Shown: positions 1 to 8,931 of the stretch, piece by piece
Layout of the letters: each line of letters begins with the position of its first letter
How positions within the stretch are numbered: position 1 is the first letter of the stretch
Assembly (NCBI RefSeq): GCF_008973825.1
Contig: NZ_WCHR01000004.1
Span: 186,001 to 250,000 of the forward strand
Source of the DNA: Gemmobacter serpentinus
GTDB lineage: Bacteria; Pseudomonadota; Alphaproteobacteria; Rhodobacterales; Rhodobacteraceae
Direction of reading: 5' to 3'
Length of the DNA stretch: 64,000 nucleotides
Notes under the pieces: model-generated
Database searches by the model: none
Seen by the model: only the letters and a program-made list of their open reading frames with translations
What the model was told of the DNA's origin: nothing
Translations under genes and position numbers: made by a program

Positions 1-498
1 CTGGCACGGCGGATGCGCGCCTTTTCCGAGGCGGATCGGGCCGTTCTGGGGATCTGCCTTGGGGCCCAGATCCTGGCGCGCGGCTTTGGCTCACAAAACC
101 TGATCGGCGGATATGCCGAATTTGGGTGGTGCGGGATCGAGGCGCTGCCCCTTGCGGCAGCAGATCCGGTCTTTTCCGCCCTGCCCGCGCAATTCCCGCT
201 GTTTCAGTGGCATTCGGACAGCTTCACCCTGCCCGCCGGCGCAATCCATCTGGCCCGATCCGGCGCCGCTTTGCATCAGGCCTTCCGCATGGGACGCGCA
301 ACCTATGGCACGCAATTCCATTTCGAGGCCAATCGCCGCGTCGTTGCCGACTGGAGCCGCAGCTTCCCGGTGCAGATGCAGGCCATGCGGTCGGGCTGGG
401 ACCGCGATCATGCCGCAGAGGCCGCAAGCCTGGGCATCGAAGCCGATCGCGTCGGGCTGGACATCGCGCGCGGCTTTGTGGCGTTGATTGGTGCCTGA
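1..498 (+). CDS. Class I glutamine amidotransferase, 5'-truncated by window edge
   Basis: The reading frame is open from the first base, so the N-terminus lies outside the window; the first internal ATG is at 13. The nucleophile elbow GICLGAQILA places the catalytic Cys at codon 55-57, and the QFHFE segment supplies the His and Glu of the class I triad about 90 residues later. This is the fold that releases ammonia from glutamine, as in GuaA-like stand-alone amidotransferases. No synthetase domain follows: the protein ends about 55 residues after the triad. The substrate is unknown. It lies 126 bp upstream of an agmatinase-family gene on the same strand, so a role in nitrogen or polyamine metabolism is possible but only inferred from position. 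Confidence 0.85.
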   Translation: MARRMRAFSEADRAVLGICLGAQILARGFGSQNLIGGYAEFGWCGIEALPLAAADPVFSALPAQFPLFQWHSDSFTLPAGAIHLARSGAALHQAFRMGRATYGTQFHFEANRRVVADWSRSFPVQMQAMRSGWDRDHAAEAASLGIEADRVGLDIARGFVALIGA

Positions 499-624
499 CC
501 CTTTCATCGCCCCTTTCAAGGGGCGATCCCACCGCACGCATGTCGCATCCAGACCGGACAGGCCCACGCCCCCGGCGCAATCTGGCACAAAACCGCAAGG
601 TGAAAAACCACAGGGAGATCCCGG

Positions 625-1575
625 ATGACCACCAGCACGCCCCGCCTGAACCTGCCCTTTGTCGGCATCTCCACCTTCGGCAAACGCCCCTATCAGCCGG
701 ATTGGGAGGCGATTGCCGCCGATGTGGCCGTGCTTGGTGCGCCTTTCGACTTTGGCACCCAGTTCCGCGCCGGTGCGCGTTTCGGGCCGCGCGCGGTGCG
801 CGAGGCCTCGACCCTGTTCAGCTTTGGCCTTGGCGGTGCCTATGACCATGAGGATGACTGCACCTATCTGGCTGAAGACGTGCGCATCGTCGACATTGGC
901 GATGCCGATATCGTTCATACCGATACCGAAACCAGCCATGCCAATATCGAGGCGGGCGTGCGCGCCATCCTGAAGGCGGGCGCGCTGCCGGTGGTGATCG
1001 GCGGCGATCATTCGGTGAACATCCCCTGCATCCGCGCCTTTGACGATCAGGGCCCGATCCATATCGTGCAGATCGACGCGCATCTCGATTTCGTCGATGT
1101 GCGGCACGGGGTGCGGCATGGCCATGGCAACCCGATGCGGCGCGCGGCGGAAAAGGACTATGTGAGCGGCATCACGGCCCTTGGCATCCGCAATGTCAGC
1201 TCCACCGCCAAGGATGGCTATGACGCCGCGCGGGTGATGGGCGATGACATCCTGTCGGTGCGGCAGGTCCGCAAGCTGGGCACTGAAGGGGTGCTGGCCC
1301 GCATCCCCAAGGGCGCGCGGATCTATGTCACCATCGACATTGACGGCTTCTGCCCCTCCATCGCGCCGGGCACCGGCACGCCCTCGCATGGCGGGTTCCT
1401 TTACTATGAGGTGCTGGAGATCCTGCAAGGCATCGCCCGCGATCACGAGGTGGTCGGCATCGATCTGGTGGAGGTCGCGCCCGATTACGACCCGACCCAA
1501 TCCACCGCGATCCTTGCAGCCCAGGTGCTGCTGAACTTCCTCGGCTTCATCTTCCACGCACGCGGGCAGCGGTGA
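625..1575 (+). CDS. Agmatinase/arginase-family ureohydrolase
   Basis: This 316-residue protein belongs to the ureohydrolase family, which hydrolyses guanidino compounds to urea and an amine using two Mn ions. The metal-ligand motifs are visible: GGDHS (His129), DAHLD (Asp151, His153, Asp155) and DIDGFCPSIAPGTGTP (Asp238, Asp240), with Glu283 in DLVEVAP. In typical agmatinases the third motif reads DxDxxDP; here the later Asp is Cys243, so the exact substrate (agmatine, guanidinobutyrate or another guanidine) cannot be fixed. GGGAGATCCC just upstream of ATG 625 supports the start. The length is normal for the family. It follows the amidotransferase in the same direction and ends 43 bp before the stop of the converging GT51 relic. 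Confidence 0.88.
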   Translation: MTTSTPRLNLPFVGISTFGKRPYQPDWEAIAADVAVLGAPFDFGTQFRAGARFGPRAVREASTLFSFGLGGAYDHEDDCTYLAEDVRIVDIGDADIVHTDTETSHANIEAGVRAILKAGALPVVIGGDHSVNIPCIRAFDDQGPIHIVQIDAHLDFVDVRHGVRHGHGNPMRRAAEKDYVSGITALGIRNVSSTAKDGYDAARVMGDDILSVRQVRKLGTEGVLARIPKGARIYVTIDIDGFCPSIAPGTGTPSHGGFLYYEVLEILQGIARDHEVVGIDLVEVAPDYDPTQSTAILAAQVLLNFLGFIFHARGQR

Positions 1576-1618
1576 TGCACACTGCCCCCCGGTTTTCGGG
1601 AGCAGCCCCTGATAACCG

Positions 1619-2284
1619 TCACGGGATCGGGTGACCACAGGTTTCAGGCGGATCAACAAGGCCCAAGGGCATCTGCATGGCCGCCTGCACCTCTGCCCCC
1701 GGCTCCAGCCCTGTTTCGGACAGTGCTTTCAGGGCGACGTTGCGCCGCCCAAGCGCCTGATCCAGCGCATGGGGCAATCTGGCGGGGGCATGGATGATTG
1801 CCGCAAGATAAGCGGTCTCGTGCAGGGAAAGCCCGGAAACCGGCTTGCCAAATTAGGCAGCCGCCGCCGCATCAACGCCATGGCACCCCCGTCCGAAGTC
1901 GACACTGTGCAGATACCAGTCCAGAAATTCGTCATGGGTCAGGGCCATCGAGATTGCACCGGCAATGGCGATCCCGCGCATATGACCGGAAAGCCCCTTT
2001 TCCTGCTGATAGTGCCGACGGGAGAAATGGCTGACCATGGTAGAGCGGAACAGGGGCCGGGTCCTGAACGGCCTGTCATGGGCGACAATGACCAGATCGC
2101 CCATGATATCAGGTGATTTTCCCCAACGGGTTCGCGCCGCCTCATAATCGGCGCGAACCTCTGCCGGTGTCGGCATAGCTGAGGGCGTGTCGGCCGCGAC
2201 CGGGGTTGCGCAGATCAGGGCCAAAGAAACAGCCACAAGCACCCCCGGGCGCGACATACCCCGCCGCCACATGTCAGCCATCAC
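1619..2284 (-). pseudogene. Degenerate GT51 (MtgA-like) peptidoglycan glycosyltransferase, broken by in-frame TAA
   Basis: The intact part (2284 to 1853) encodes 143 residues: a signal-like N-terminus, then a GT51-like core with YLHSVDFGRGCHGVDAAAAA. The frame stops at TAA (1855-1853), but the same frame continues for 77 residues beginning FGKPVSGLSLHETAYLAAII and ending at TGA 1621-1619. Active GT51 enzymes have AARxYFGK here, so the TAA replaces the Tyr codon of YFGK. Both catalytic glutamates also look lost: the first ExxxF motif reads HDRPF, and the Glu of motif 3 aligns with Gly. Restored length (about 221 codons) matches monofunctional MtgA. The start overlaps the end of aglK by 11 bp, so it may be translated from the agl mRNA; later ATGs at 2272 and 2257 are alternatives. 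A short secreted remnant could still be made. Confidence 0.75.
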
Positions 2285-3365
2285 GATAGAGCAGCGAGCG
2301 GCCGTTGCTGAACAGGTGGATCTTGGCCGGATCGGCGGTCAGGGTCACGCTGGCATGGCGCAGCTCGCGGTGGATGCCCGGCAGTTTTGCCACAACCTGA
2401 CGGTCACCGTCTTTCTTGAAATACAGCAGCGTCACCTCACCAAGCGCCTCGGTGATCTCGACCTCGCCAGTATAAAGGCCGGTGCCCTCGGATGCGGGCA
2501 CCAGATCCTCGGGGCGAACGCCCAGATTGACCTTCAGCCCCTTGTCGCGGGCCTCGGTGGCAATGGTCGACCAGGCCTCGCCGCCGCCTTCCAGACGGAT
2601 GCGGGTGCGGGCGCCGGTTTCCACGATCTCGCCTGATAGCAGGTTCATCGAGGGCGAGCCGATGAATTGCGCGACAAATTCGTTCTCGGGCCGCTCATAC
2701 AGCTCCAGAGGCGTGCCGACCTGCGCGATACCGCCGCCTGCCAGCACCACGATGCGGCTGGCCAGCGTCATCGCCTCGACCTGATCATGGGTCACATAGA
2801 TCATGGTCGAATCCGGCATCGCTTCTTTCAGCTGGGCGATCTCGATCCGGGTTGCCACCCGCAGCGCGGCATCCAGATTGGAAAGCGGCTCATCGAACAG
2901 ATAGACCTTGGGGTTGCGCACGATGGCGCGGCCGATGGCGACGCGCTGGCGTTGCCCGCCCGACAGCGCCTTGGGCAGACGGTCCAGATAAGGCGTCAAC
3001 TGGAGGACCCGCGCCGCCTTGTCGATGGCCGCATCGATCTCGGATTGCGGGGTCTTGGCCAGTTTCAGCGCGAAGGCCATGTTGTCGCGCACAGTCATAT
3101 GCGGGTAAAGCGCATAGGACTGGAACACCATGGCGATACCACGCTCGGACGGCGGCACTTCGTTCATGCGCACATCATCAATGGTGAAATCGCCGCCGGT
3201 GATCCGTTCCAGCCCTGCGATCATCCTGAGCAGCGTGGATTTACCGCAGCCCGAGGGCCCGACAAAAACGATCAGCTCGCCCGATTTGATATCGAGATCG
3301 ATATCCTTCAGCACCTTCACTTCGCCATACGCCTTTTCGACGCCGACAAGCTTCAGATTGGCCAT
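2274..3365 (-). CDS. aglK: Alpha-glucoside ABC transporter ATPase
   Basis: This 363-residue MalK/UgpC-type ATPase energises carbohydrate import. Walker A GPSGCGKST is at residues 36-44, the signature LSGGQRQRVAIGRAI near 135 and Walker B VYLFDEPLSNLDA near 155; a C-terminal TOBE regulatory domain follows, ending GRSLLYRDG. It is the last gene of the leftward agl operon, 15 bp after aglA, with GGGGGA upstream of ATG 3365. Gene order E-F-G-A-K and the neighbouring LacI gene match the alpha-glucoside operon described in Sinorhizobium, which is why the agl name is used; sequence alone would allow another disaccharide substrate. The degenerate GT51 gene overlaps its last 11 bases. Confidence 0.93.
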   Translation of the reverse strand: MANLKLVGVEKAYGEVKVLKDIDLDIKSGELIVFVGPSGCGKSTLLRMIAGLERITGGDFTIDDVRMNEVPPSERGIAMVFQSYALYPHMTVRDNMAFALKLAKTPQSEIDAAIDKAARVLQLTPYLDRLPKALSGGQRQRVAIGRAIVRNPKVYLFDEPLSNLDAALRVATRIEIAQLKEAMPDSTMIYVTHDQVEAMTLASRIVVLAGGGIAQVGTPLELYERPENEFVAQFIGSPSMNLLSGEIVETGARTRIRLEGGGEAWSTIATEARDKGLKVNLGVRPEDLVPASEGTGLYTGEVEITEALGEVTLLYFKKDGDRQVVAKLPGIHRELRHASVTLTADPAKIHLFSNGRSLLYRDG

Positions 3366-3380
3366 ATGTCGTCCCCCCGT

Positions 3381-5000
3381 TCAAACCCGCCGGGCGAGGC
3401 AGAACTGCCACGGCCCCAGCGTTACACTGTGTTGTGTGACCTGCTGGCCGCCCAGCCCGGTCCCGATCGCCTGCCAGCTCCCCTCCGGCAGCGATATTGC
3501 GTGATCTTCATCGCCAAGGTTGAAGGCGCAGAACAGCCCCTCATCGCCTTCACGCAGGAATTGCAGCGCGGAGCCACTGGTCCGCAGATCGCGCTGTGTG
3601 CCGGTGGCCAGCACCGGATGCGCCCGCCGGAACGCCAGCACGGCGCGGTAATGTTCCAGCATCGAGGCCGGATCGCCCGCCTGCGCCCGGACAGATCGCG
3701 CCAGATGCGGCGCGGTCACCGGCAGCCAGCTTTTGGTTCCGGAGGTAAAGCCGCCCAGCCCATTGCCGCCTTCCCAGATCATCGGGGTGCGGGCGCCGTC
3801 ACGGCCCTTGAATTCGGGCCAGAACTCGATTCCATAGGGGTCTTGCAGATCCTCGAATGCCACCTCGGCCTCGGGCAGACCCAGCTCTTCGCCTTGATAG
3901 AGACAGATCGAGCCGCGCAGACAGGCCAGCAGCACCGTATAGGTCTTTGCCGCTGCATCGCTCAGGTTCCAGCGGGTGATATGGCGCACGGTATCATGGT
4001 TGGAATAGGACCAGCAGGGCCAGGCGTCCGGGGCCTCGGCGGCCAACTGTGCGAAAGTCGCCTCGATATCCTGCGCGGTGACGCGGGCGGGTTGCAGCAG
4101 TTCGAACGGGTAGCACATCTGCACCTTGTCGCCGCCCGAAGTATATTGCGCCATGATCTGCAAGCCGCGCTCGCTATCGCCGACCTCACCGACGGCGGCA
4201 GCCCCGTAAGGCACCAGAACCGCGCGGAACTTCTTCAGAAATTCAAGGTTCTCGGGGCGGCTTTTGTCAAACAGATGCATCTGGTGATTATAGGGGTTCA
4301 CCTTGGGCGCGGTGCGGTCATTGCGTTCCGCCGCAGGCAGGGGCGGATTGTCGCGCAGATGCTGGTCGTGGAAATAGAAGTTGATCGTATCCAGGCGGAA
4401 GCCATCCACCCCACGTTCCAGCCAGAACCGCGCCGCATCCAGCAGCGCCACCTGCACATCCGGGTTGTGGAAGTTCAGATCGGGCTGCGAGGTCAGGAAG
4501 TTGTGCAGATAATACTGCTCGCGCCGGGCATCCCATTGCCAGGCAGAGCCGCCAAAGATCGACAGCCAGTTGGTCGGTGCCGTGCCATCGGGCTTGGGGT
4601 CTGCCCAGACATACCAGTCGGATTTCGGATTGGTCCGGCTGGCCCGGCTTTCGCCGAACCAGGGATGCTGATCCGATGTATGCGACAGCACCAGATCGAT
4701 CATCACCCGGATCTTCAGATCATGCGCCCGCGACACCAGCGCATCGAAATCGGCCAGCGTGCCGAACATCGGATCGACGTCGCAGTAATCGCTGACATCA
4801 TAGCCGAAATCCTTCATCGGCGATGTGAAGAACGGGCTGATCCAGATCGCATCCGCCCCAAGCGCCGCGATATGATCCAGCCGTTCGGTGATGCCGGCCA
4901 GATCGCCGATGCCGTCGCCATTGCTGTCCTGAAAGCTGCGCGGATAGATCTGATAGATCACCGCACCACGCCACCAATCCGGGTTCTTTTCGAGGGTCAT
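3381..5000 (-). CDS. aglA: Alpha-glucosidase, GH13
   Basis: The 539-residue cytoplasmic GH13 enzyme hydrolyses imported alpha-glucosides (maltose, sucrose or trehalose type). The barrel begins DWWRGAVIYQIYPRSFQD. Catalytic elements are GVDGFRLD (nucleophile Asp204), AVGEVGD (acid Glu272) and SYSNHD (Asp336), all in GH13 order. The frame is open upstream to 5120 inside aglG, but ATG 5000 is chosen: the aglG stop TGA at 5011-5009 is followed by GAGAGAT and a short gap to this ATG, and the first residues then match the family start. There is no signal peptide, in keeping with hydrolysis after ABC import. It sits between the permease aglG and the ATPase aglK. Confidence 0.93.
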   Translation of the reverse strand: MTLEKNPDWWRGAVIYQIYPRSFQDSNGDGIGDLAGITERLDHIAALGADAIWISPFFTSPMKDFGYDVSDYCDVDPMFGTLADFDALVSRAHDLKIRVMIDLVLSHTSDQHPWFGESRASRTNPKSDWYVWADPKPDGTAPTNWLSIFGGSAWQWDARREQYYLHNFLTSQPDLNFHNPDVQVALLDAARFWLERGVDGFRLDTINFYFHDQHLRDNPPLPAAERNDRTAPKVNPYNHQMHLFDKSRPENLEFLKKFRAVLVPYGAAAVGEVGDSERGLQIMAQYTSGGDKVQMCYPFELLQPARVTAQDIEATFAQLAAEAPDAWPCWSYSNHDTVRHITRWNLSDAAAKTYTVLLACLRGSICLYQGEELGLPEAEVAFEDLQDPYGIEFWPEFKGRDGARTPMIWEGGNGLGGFTSGTKSWLPVTAPHLARSVRAQAGDPASMLEHYRAVLAFRRAHPVLATGTQRDLRTSGSALQFLREGDEGLFCAFNLGDEDHAISLPEGSWQAIGTGLGGQQVTQHSVTLGPWQFCLARRV

Positions 5001-5008
5001 TCCATCTC

Positions 5009-6148
5009 TCACTTGACCGAGCCGGCCAGCAGGCCGCGCACGAGGTATTTCTGCATTGCGAAGAACACCGCCAGCGGCACCGCGATCGAGATGAAGGCCG
5101 AGGCCGACAGAATTTCCCAATCGCCACCGCGCGAGCCCATCAGGTTCAACAGCGTCCCCGTCAGCACCATTTCATTGTCGGTGGTGCCCAGGAACACCAT
5201 GGCGACCAGCAGGTCGTTCCATGTCCAGAGGAATTGGAAGATCGCGAAGGAGGCGAGCGCCGGAAAGGACAGCGGCAGGATGATCTTGGTGAAGATCTGG
5301 AAATCCGTCGCGCCATCGACCTTGGCATTCTCGATGATGTCGCGCGGCAGCCCCGCCATGTAGTTGCGCAACAGGTAAATCGCCAGCGGCAGGCCAAAGC
5401 CGGTATGGGCCAGCCAGACACCCAGATATCCCTTGCCGATGCCGATGGCGTTGTGGAACTGCAACAGCGGGATCAGCGCCAGTTGCAGCGGCACGACCAA
5501 CAGGCCCACGACGGCGGCGACCAGCAGCGCCCGTCCCGGAAACTCCATCCAGGCCAGCGCATAGGCCGCAAAGGCCGCGATCAGGATCGGGATGATGGTG
5601 GCCGGGATCGAGACGGTCAGGGTGTTCAGAAACGCCTTGCCCACGCTTTGGCCCGGTGCCGGCTTGAACAGCACGGTATCATAATTATCCAGGGTGAATT
5701 GCGGCGGGGTTTCGGCGGTGACAAAGACCCGCGGCATCCGCAGATCGGCCATGCTTTGCGTCGATGACAGCCGGTAGGTGCCATCCGCCTCCACCGTCAG
5801 CGCCTCACCCGAGGGCAGCGCAGTGGTTTCACCCGCCTCAAAGGCCTCAACATCCTTGGAATTGATGCCCCAGCGGCTGATCTCGGCCCCGCTGGCGTCA
5901 AACAGATTGCCCTCGATCATGAAGACGCCGTCCTTTAGCGCCTCCTCGCCCTTCAGGCGGATGGCGGGCATCCGTGCCTCTTGCGTTGACAATGCCTGCC
6001 ACCAGCCCGAACCCGCGATCTGGTCGCTGGTGCGGAAGGACGAGACCAGAAGGCCAAGCGTCGGAAACACCCAAAGTGCCACCAGCAGCACGGCCGAGAT
6101 ATGGACCGCCCATGTCAGCGCGGGTTTCGATCCTGCGATATTATCCAT
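5009..6148 (-). CDS. aglG: Alpha-glucoside ABC transporter permease
   Basis: This inner-membrane permease (379 residues) is of the MalG type. TM1 (AVHISAVLLVALWVFPTLGL) is followed by an unusually long hydrophilic segment of roughly 110 residues, likely periplasmic, before the remaining helices; long insertions of this kind are known in AglG. The coupling EAA loop reads ENAKVDGATDFQIFTKIILP. The frame opens with TTG at 6169, but AGGGGGG a few bases before ATG 6148 favours that start. It lies 32 bp after the aglF stop and is followed at once by aglA. Together with AglF and AglK it would form the importer fed by AglE. Confidence 0.92.
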   Translation of the reverse strand: MDNIAGSKPALTWAVHISAVLLVALWVFPTLGLLVSSFRTSDQIAGSGWWQALSTQEARMPAIRLKGEEALKDGVFMIEGNLFDASGAEISRWGINSKDVEAFEAGETTALPSGEALTVEADGTYRLSSTQSMADLRMPRVFVTAETPPQFTLDNYDTVLFKPAPGQSVGKAFLNTLTVSIPATIIPILIAAFAAYALAWMEFPGRALLVAAVVGLLVVPLQLALIPLLQFHNAIGIGKGYLGVWLAHTGFGLPLAIYLLRNYMAGLPRDIIENAKVDGATDFQIFTKIILPLSFPALASFAIFQFLWTWNDLLVAMVFLGTTDNEMVLTGTLLNLMGSRGGDWEILSASAFISIAVPLAVFFAMQKYLVRGLLAGSVK

Positions 6149-6180
6149 GGTGGGACCCCCCTTTTGCAAACCGGACCATC

Positions 6181-7407
6181 TCAGCGCATCTCCTTGCGGG
6201 CGCTGTAGACGTTCCAGACGAGGATTGGCGTCACCAGCAGCATGATGACCATGGCGGCGGCAGAGCCCACGCCCCAGTCCTGCGCGGTAAACAGCTTGTC
6301 ATACATGTAATTGGCCAGAACCTGCGATCCCCATTGGCCATTGGTCATCGCGCGCACGATGTCGAAGACCTTCAGGACGACGATGGTGATGGTGGTCCAG
6401 ACCACGACAATGGTGCCCATGATCTGTGGCACCTTGATCTTGAAGAAGATCTGAAAGGCATTGGCACCGTCCAGAATGGCGGCCTCGATGGTGTCTTCGG
6501 GCACGCCGCGCAGCGCCGCCGACAGGATCACCATGGCAAAGCCGGTCTGGATCCAGATCAGCACCGCCATCAGGAAGAAGTTGTTCCAGAACGGAATGGT
6601 CAGCCAGGTTTGCGGCGTGCCATAAGGCAGATCGGCGGTCATCGCGCCAATGGCCCACCCCGCCGTCACCAGCGCCAGACCCAATGTGATCGCGGCCCCG
6701 AGGATGCGCCCCAGCCGGGTCCAGATGCCCTCCCGCATCCCCCGAGCCATGGGCGCGATCAGCGACCAAAGCAGCCAGACCATCAGCGCCGCAAAGACAC
6801 CCAGCATGATGGCAGGCAGGATCTGCAGGATCAATACCGAGCCAATGCCCCCCTCGAACTTCATCCAGATCGTATTCAGGAGACCGATCTGCGCCTGATC
6901 GGCGGCGCGGGCATCATAGATCAGTTTCCAGATCACCGAGGCCCCGACAAAGGAAATTGCCATCGGCATGAAGATCAGGGATTTGGCGATATTGCCCCAC
7001 CAGATGCGGTCAGTCAGTTGGGCTGCCAACAGGCCGAACGCGGTGGCGGCGGCAGGCACCACGACCAGCCACAGCGCGTTGGAGCGCATGGATTCCCAGA
7101 ACTTCGCCTCGCCCATCATGGCGGCATAATTGCCAAAGCCCACGAATGTGTCGCCGCCCTTGCTGAACAGCGACAGTTTCAGCGTCGCAAAGACCGGATA
7201 GGCCAGATAGAGGCCAAGCGCGATCATCGCGGGCGCAAGGAACAGCCAAGGGCGGATCATATTGGCCCGGCCGATATTGCGCCCGGCCTCTGGCCCGCGC
7301 GCCGGGAACAGCACCTTGTCCAGAAACAGGTTGGACGCCCAGAAGTAACCGATACAGCCACCGACCCCGATCACGATGGTCAGGATGGCCTGAATTGCGG
7401 GATGCAT
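6181..7407 (-). CDS. aglF: Alpha-glucoside ABC transporter permease
   Basis: This MalF-type inner-membrane permease has 408 residues. The EAA loop EAAILDGANAFQIFFKIKVP near the C-terminus marks the ATPase contact. A first hydrophobic helix (residues 5-30) precedes the usual MalF N-terminal helix (PWLFLAPAMIALGLYLAYPV), and a mid-protein insertion (about residues 190-290) holds at least two further hydrophobic stretches, so it has more helices than a minimal sugar permease. GGAGGAGGGG lies upstream of ATG 7407. It is separated from aglE by a strong hairpin (7464-7490), which usually lowers permease output relative to binding protein. Confidence 0.92.
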   Translation of the reverse strand: MHPAIQAILTIVIGVGGCIGYFWASNLFLDKVLFPARGPEAGRNIGRANMIRPWLFLAPAMIALGLYLAYPVFATLKLSLFSKGGDTFVGFGNYAAMMGEAKFWESMRSNALWLVVVPAAATAFGLLAAQLTDRIWWGNIAKSLIFMPMAISFVGASVIWKLIYDARAADQAQIGLLNTIWMKFEGGIGSVLILQILPAIMLGVFAALMVWLLWSLIAPMARGMREGIWTRLGRILGAAITLGLALVTAGWAIGAMTADLPYGTPQTWLTIPFWNNFFLMAVLIWIQTGFAMVILSAALRGVPEDTIEAAILDGANAFQIFFKIKVPQIMGTIVVVWTTITIVVLKVFDIVRAMTNGQWGSQVLANYMYDKLFTAQDWGVGSAAAMVIMLLVTPILVWNVYSARKEMR

Positions 7408-7463
7408 CTTCGCCCCCTCCTCCGATGGAACACGCGCAGGAAAGCCCTGCCTTGGCCAAAGCT

Positions 7464-7490
7464 GGCAGGCCCGGACGTGTCGGGCCTGCC
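7464..7490 (-). terminator. Intercistronic hairpin aglE-aglF
   Basis: A perfect 10-bp stem GGCAGGCCCG/CGGGCCTGCC with a 7-nt loop lies just after the aglE stop. No U-run follows, and the next operon gene continues in the same direction. Such hairpins behind binding-protein genes commonly protect the upstream mRNA from 3' decay and raise binding protein relative to permease; that role is inferred here. Confidence 0.7.
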
Positions 7491-7500
7491 GGTTACGCCG

Positions 7501-8847
7501 TCACTTCGGCCAGGCCGCGTCGATCTGCGCCGCCGCATCCTCGGCGGATTTGCCGCCGACGAAATCGACCATGCCGGTCCAGAAGCTGCCCGCGCCCACG
7601 GCGCCCGGCATCAGGTCCGATCCGTCAAAGCGGAAGGTCGTCGCATCCAGCAGCATCTCGCCCTGTTTCTTCAGTGCGGGCGTGCCGTAAAGTTCGGTTT
7701 TGGCCCCCTTGAAGGGGGTGACAAACCCGTTCTGCGCCATCCAGATCTCATGCGCGATCGGCGTCTTCAGGAACTCGATGAAGGCGCGCGCGGCATCGCC
7801 GTCCTTGGTGATGAAGGCCAGCGTTCCAGCCCCCAGCACCGGCTTGCCCAGATCCTTGCCCGCATAGGCTGGGAAATAGAAGAAATCAGCATCTTCCCCC
7901 ACCACGGTACCTTCCGGGAAGAAGGACGGGATGAACGAGGCCTGATGGTGCATGTAGCATTGCGGCGGCGACGAGAAGAGGCCCTTGGGGCTGTCGCGGA
8001 AATCGGTAGAGGCCACCGCCGCCGTGCCGCCCGCGACAAAGGCATTGTTCTTGGCGAACCAGCCGAAGTCGTTGATCGCCTCGATCACCGCCGGATCGGT
8101 GAAGGGGATCTCGTGGCTGACCCATTTGTCATAGGTCTCTGGGCTTTGCGTGCGCAGCATCAGGTCCTCGACCCAATCGGTCGCAGGCCAGCCGGTCGCA
8201 CCGCCCGATCCCAGTCCGATGCACCAGGGCGTGCCGCCATCGGCCACGATCTGTTCGGTCAGCGCCTTCAGATCTTCCATGGTTTCGGGGACGTCATAGC
8301 CCGCATCGGCGAAATTGTCGGGCGAATACCAGACCAGCGATTTCACATCGGCCTTGTAGGGAAAGGCATAAAGCGCCTCGGTTCCGTCCTTGCCCTTATA
8401 GGTGCCAAGTTTCGCCCAGTCGGCCCCTGCGGCATAATTCTCTTCGAGCCATGCCTTGGTCTCATCCCCGAGCGGCGCGACATAACCCTTGGCGACCAGT
8501 TCTGAAATCAGACCGGGCTGCGGCAGAATGGCGATATCGGGCGGGCTGCCCGCCTGGGTATCAACCATGATCTGCTGTTCATAACCCTCGGAGGAGGAAT
8601 AGTTCACCTTCACGCCAGACGCTGCCGTGAAATAGGCCAGCACCGAATCCACCAGCGCCTGATCCTCACCGCGCCAGGGGCCGAAAATTGTCAGGCTCTG
8701 GCCATCCAGATTGGTTGCCTCATCAAAGGCCTTGTAGCTATCCCAGTTGAAATTGCCCTCGCCCACCGGAAATTTCAGATCTTGCGCGAAGGCACCGCCT
8801 GCTGCCAGCGCGACCACAGCAGCCCCCGCGAAAATTGCACGAGTCAT
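7501..8847 (-). CDS. aglE: Alpha-glucoside ABC transporter periplasmic binding protein
   Basis: This 448-residue extracytoplasmic solute-binding protein (MalE-like class) captures the sugar in the periplasm. A clear Sec signal peptide, MTRAIFAGAAVVALAAGGA, has a likely cleavage site AFA|QD. The frame extends upstream to 8910, but ATG 8847 is preceded by GGGAGG at good distance and begins the signal peptide exactly. It is the first gene of the leftward agl operon. Its control region holds a putative sigma-70 promoter (8932-8960) and a palindromic operator (8910-8925) facing the divergent LacI-type gene. The sugar specificity is taken from gene order, not from binding residues. Confidence 0.93.
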   Translation of the reverse strand: MTRAIFAGAAVVALAAGGAFAQDLKFPVGEGNFNWDSYKAFDEATNLDGQSLTIFGPWRGEDQALVDSVLAYFTAASGVKVNYSSSEGYEQQIMVDTQAGSPPDIAILPQPGLISELVAKGYVAPLGDETKAWLEENYAAGADWAKLGTYKGKDGTEALYAFPYKADVKSLVWYSPDNFADAGYDVPETMEDLKALTEQIVADGGTPWCIGLGSGGATGWPATDWVEDLMLRTQSPETYDKWVSHEIPFTDPAVIEAINDFGWFAKNNAFVAGGTAAVASTDFRDSPKGLFSSPPQCYMHHQASFIPSFFPEGTVVGEDADFFYFPAYAGKDLGKPVLGAGTLAFITKDGDAARAFIEFLKTPIAHEIWMAQNGFVTPFKGAKTELYGTPALKKQGEMLLDATTFRFDGSDLMPGAVGAGSFWTGMVDFVGGKSAEDAAAQIDAAWPK

Positions 8848-8909
8848 CTCATCCTCCCGTATCTCTCCCCGGCCAGTTATCTCTGGCCTCCCCCAAAGCA
8901 GGAATCGCA

Positions 8910-8925
8910 TTCAAACCGCTTTGAA
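8910..8925. promoter_or_regulatory. Putative LacI-type operator upstream of aglE
   Basis: TTCAAACCGCTTTGAA has perfect 6-bp inverted arms TTCAAA/TTTGAA around a CG-containing centre, the form expected for LacI-family dimers. It begins about 7 bp downstream of the -10 of the inferred aglE promoter, a repressing position. A 13-bp core, CAAACCGCTTTGA, recurs in inverse orientation at the glgP promoter (27294-27306). Confidence 0.65.
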
Positions 8926-8931
8926 CGCCTC

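Noticed and set aside
2667-8505. Open frames of 898 and 843 codons antisense to the agl operon
   Set aside because: High-GC shadow frames; the opposite strand carries complete ABC transporter and GH13 motifs.
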